DNA of 64,000 nt from Agrococcus jejuensis. GTDB taxonomy: Bacteria > Actinomycetota > Actinomycetes > Actinomycetales > Microbacteriaceae. The translations under genes were made by a program, and so were the position numbers. The stretch lies in assembly GCF_007679035.1 (NCBI RefSeq), contig NZ_VEFR01000003.1:248001-312000 (forward strand), given 5' to 3'. Below are positions 62,801 to 64,000 of the stretch, in pieces. The notes beneath the pieces are model-generated. The model saw only the letters and a list, made by a program, of their open reading frames with translations. It had not been told where the DNA came from and made no database searches. Numbering within the stretch: the stretch's first letter is position 1; the number at the start of each line of letters is the position of its first letter.

Positions 62801-63767
62801 GCGCCTCGGGAGCGACGCCCGACATCGTGCCGATGTCCTGGCCGCCCTCGGTCGTCACGGGCACGTCGTGGTTGCCCGCGGCCGTCGAGGCCGTGTGCGA
62901 GCCGTGGCCGTCGCCGTCGCGCGGCGAGAGGTACTCGCCGGGGACCTGCTCCTCCGTGCCGAACTCGAAGCCGTCGGCCATCGCGCCGGCCGCGAAGAAC
63001 TGCGCGCCGACGATCTTCGTCGAGCACATGTCGGTCGTGAACTGCGGTCCGGTCTCGCACGTGCCGGTGAACGTCTCTCCGTCGCCCTTGACGAAGAGGA
63101 TCCGCGACGCGGCGTCGCTCGGCGTGCCGGACCAGTAGGGCTCGGCGCCGGCGGTCGTGCCGAGCGCCTCGCCCGCGAAGAGCGGGTTCTCAGGAGCGAT
63201 GCCCGTGTCGAGCACGCCGACCACCACGCCAGCGCCTGCACCCTCGACGCCGCCGACCTGGTTCCACATGCCCTCGACGTCGAGGTACTCGTTGGCCGGG
63301 GAGCCGTCGATCTGCAGCACCTCGTCGGGGGTGACGGCCGCGACGCGCGGGTCGAGCGACAGGTCGATCGCCTGGTCGACGGTCAGGTCGGCGACGAAGC
63401 CGTTGATGGAGAGCGTCAGGCTCGTCTCGACGTCGGCGCCGACGGAGTCCGCGACCTCCTGCTGCTCCGTCTCGAGGTAGTCGCTGTACGCGACGACCGC
63501 GGGGTCGGTGGCGTCGAGGGAGTCGGAGCCCGACGGCGAGGTGCGCTGGAGGTTGGGCAGCCCGCCCGTGTAGAGGGCGGCGCTGTCGTCGACGAGCTGG
63601 ACGACGTAGCGTCCGTCGACGAAGCCGCTGAGGTCGACGGCGGGGCTGCTTGGTGCGGCGTTGGCGACCGTCGTGCTCACGACGACGCCGCCGAGACCGA
63701 TGGTCACGGCGGCGAGCGAGGCGAGGCAACGACGGAGCGCGGCACGACGTGGCGTGGTGGTGCTCAC
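59802..63767 (-). CDS. Secreted subtilisin-like (S8) protease with CWB2 repeats
   Basis: This 1321-residue preproprotein has a Sec signal peptide, an I9-type propeptide, and an S8 domain with catalytic D187 (VLDTGI), H288 (DGHGSHTAS) and S623 (SGTSMAAPH). A PA domain lies within the long H-to-S distance. A C5a-peptidase-like Fn3 part, a pre-peptidase C-terminal-like domain and three CWB2 cell-wall-binding repeats (about residues 1019-1321; ERIAGENRYETAVAAS, DRIAGADRYETSRLIA, QRLAGSDRFLTGVYIN) follow. CWB2 modules bind wall glycopolymers, so it should stay cell-associated. The GTG start is chosen because GAAGGA lies nine bases upstream. Confidence 0.92.
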   Translation of the reverse strand: MSTTTPRRAALRRCLASLAAVTIGLGGVVVSTTVANAAPSSPAVDLSGFVDGRYVVQLVDDSAALYTGGLPNLQRTSPSGSDSLDATDPAVVAYSDYLETEQQEVADSVGADVETSLTLSINGFVADLTVDQAIDLSLDPRVAAVTPDEVLQIDGSPANEYLDVEGMWNQVGGVEGAGAGVVVGVLDTGIAPENPLFAGEALGTTAGAEPYWSGTPSDAASRILFVKGDGETFTGTCETGPQFTTDMCSTKIVGAQFFAAGAMADGFEFGTEEQVPGEYLSPRDGDGHGSHTASTAAGNHDVPVTTEGGQDIGTMSGVAPEARIAAYKVCWSGEDPASTDDDACYGTDLLAGIEAAVTDRVDVINFSIGGGAADSVLAPYDVAFLGAAAAGIFVSASAGNSGPNPTTLDHASPWYTTVANTTIPNYEATIELPDGSLIPGASITVDMSEGAEPFSGPLVYAGDIPAEGASAADAALCLPNSLAPVAEGTIVFCDRGSNARAEKSVVVEAAGGAGMILGNPTPNSIDLDDHAVPTVHIDAAYYAQVLAVAQADPQQTVSFTAGNSSPFETPAPIVAASSSRGPVEADGNDVIKPDIAAPGTGIIAAGPNAAGGEPSYIFLSGTSMAAPHVAGLAAVYLGAHPTATPAEVKSALMTTATDTVNADGTPNQDWFAQGAGFVNTADFLDAGVYYANGLTDWHGYLRGIGYQLPDTWVGAPIDPSDLNIPSIGIGALAGTQTVTRTLTALEAGSYEVSVDAPEGVTAVVEPSTLSFAGPGATGSYTVTFTVDAGATLESWTQGSLTWTSAEHTARSPIAVYPVIADAPQWVEGTGTAGATPVSLTSGITGSIPLTPQGLFPVEEFDSGTGATGQRLPSSTFTVAEGETARYFALDSLDPDSDLDLYAVRLVNGQIVEQHVAGTEAASETLLVEDPTPGTWATIVSVYSSNEATTDYVVRQAAVTSEPGLGSFTTDPTSISGTIAQPSTYTASWRGLPLDGEFVGAVTYSGESRTFVHVTTGEASIPAPERIAGENRYETAVAASQLGYPEGADVVYVASGVNYPDGLAAGPAAAVQGGPLLLTDPATSPGVVLDEIERLSPSRIVIVGGTSAISAGVESAMGDLADTVDRIAGADRYETSRLIAEYAFGEGAGTAFIATGRSFPDALTAGAAGGAIGAPVLLVDGLATDLDAATSATLDALGTTRTLVAGGDAAVSNGIYADLINDVRSPQRLAGSDRFLTGVYINQAIFGPPVSSMYIASGLNFPDALAASALAGADESPLYVVQTNCVNSEIISESLRLGQPDVYLMGGPAALGAGVESYTVCG

Positions 63768-63979
63768 AGGAGGATGTCCTTCGTCACAGGTTCCCCACTC
63801 GATCGGGCGGGGCATTGAGCGCCAACCTAGGCCGCTCCTGACGCACGCATCGGCAAGCGTTACCGAAGCGTGACCAGACGCGGACGCGATACGGCGTGTC
63901 GTGAGTCTTGCTCACGAAAATGGGCGGTCGCACGCCGCAACGGGTCGCTCGCCGCCGACCGCGTCCCTAGGCTGGAGCG

Positions 63980-64000
63980 GTGACCTCACGGATGATGATC
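63980..64000 (+). CDS. Possible gene start at the window edge
   Basis: A GTG followed by seven codons (MTSRMMI) opens a frame that runs out of the window, divergent from the subtilase gene. GGAG lies two bases before the GTG, which is closer than usual, so the start may be elsewhere. No function can be given. The 212-nt region between it and the subtilase gene carries AT-richer spots (such as CACGAAAATGGG) but no promoter I can defend. Confidence 0.3.

Overview
The window comes from a high-GC Gram-positive chromosome, almost certainly an actinobacterium of the family Microbacteriaceae. The evidence is the strong GC bias with six-frame-open codon usage, a DUF7882-type small protein that I know mainly from this family, the hadA-hadB-murB and tRNA-Trp-secE-nusG-rplK-rplA gene orders, LPxTG and CWB2 surface proteins, and lipoprotein-type substrate-binding proteins. 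The genus cannot be fixed from sequence alone. No prophage, insertion sequence, CRISPR array or plasmid backbone is visible, so this is mainly a core chromosomal segment with several small accessory insertions.

Layout: 1-7.4 kb carries the end of an ActP-type symporter, then a maltose/maltodextrin uptake operon (binding protein, MalF, MalG; no MalK), a 120-bp tandem repeat array and a GH13 maltodextrin-degrading enzyme. 7.4-14.3 kb has a phased short-repeat array, an epimerase, tRNA-Thr and tRNA-Met, small unknown genes, hadA-hadB-murB and an aspartate aminotransferase. 14.4-17 kb is the tRNA-Trp-secE-nusG-rplK-rplA cluster. 17-19.5 kb holds tatA-tatC-tatB next to a Tat-lipoprotein intradiol dioxygenase. 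19.6-30 kb contains two two-component systems, an oxidoreductase, hydrolase, YqaJ-type nuclease, thioesterase and an LPxTG protein. 30-31.3 kb is the L10 leader with rplJ-rplL.

31.3-36 kb holds a DUF1684 protein, a metallo-beta-lactamase-fold enzyme, kynureninase and an unusual cysteine-poor photolyase-like protein, bracketed by related hairpins. 36-40 kb is a complete binding-protein ABC importer. 40-47.4 kb has an ABC exporter, a ROK repressor and a multiple-monosaccharide ABC importer (GguA-GguB-ChvE type) whose promoter shares an operator-like sequence with the repressor gene. 47.4-50 kb encodes cystathionine beta-synthase and a cystathionine gamma-synthase/lyase. 50-51.1 kb is a DUF559 nuclease gene bracketed by two nearly identical 52-nt palindromes in opposite orientation. 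51-64 kb has two MFS transporters, an amidohydrolase, a large LuxR-type regulator, a HerA/DUF853 ATPase, tRNA-Ser and a large secreted subtilase with CWB2 repeats.

The best candidates for something undescribed are the palindrome-bracketed DUF559 unit, the ATTGGCCAC boxes spaced 20-21 bp that occur at two loci together with ATTGGTCCA/TGGACCAAT palindromes, the 120-bp array with a 240-bp higher-order period, and the photolyase-like protein that lacks all four iron-sulfur ligand cysteines.
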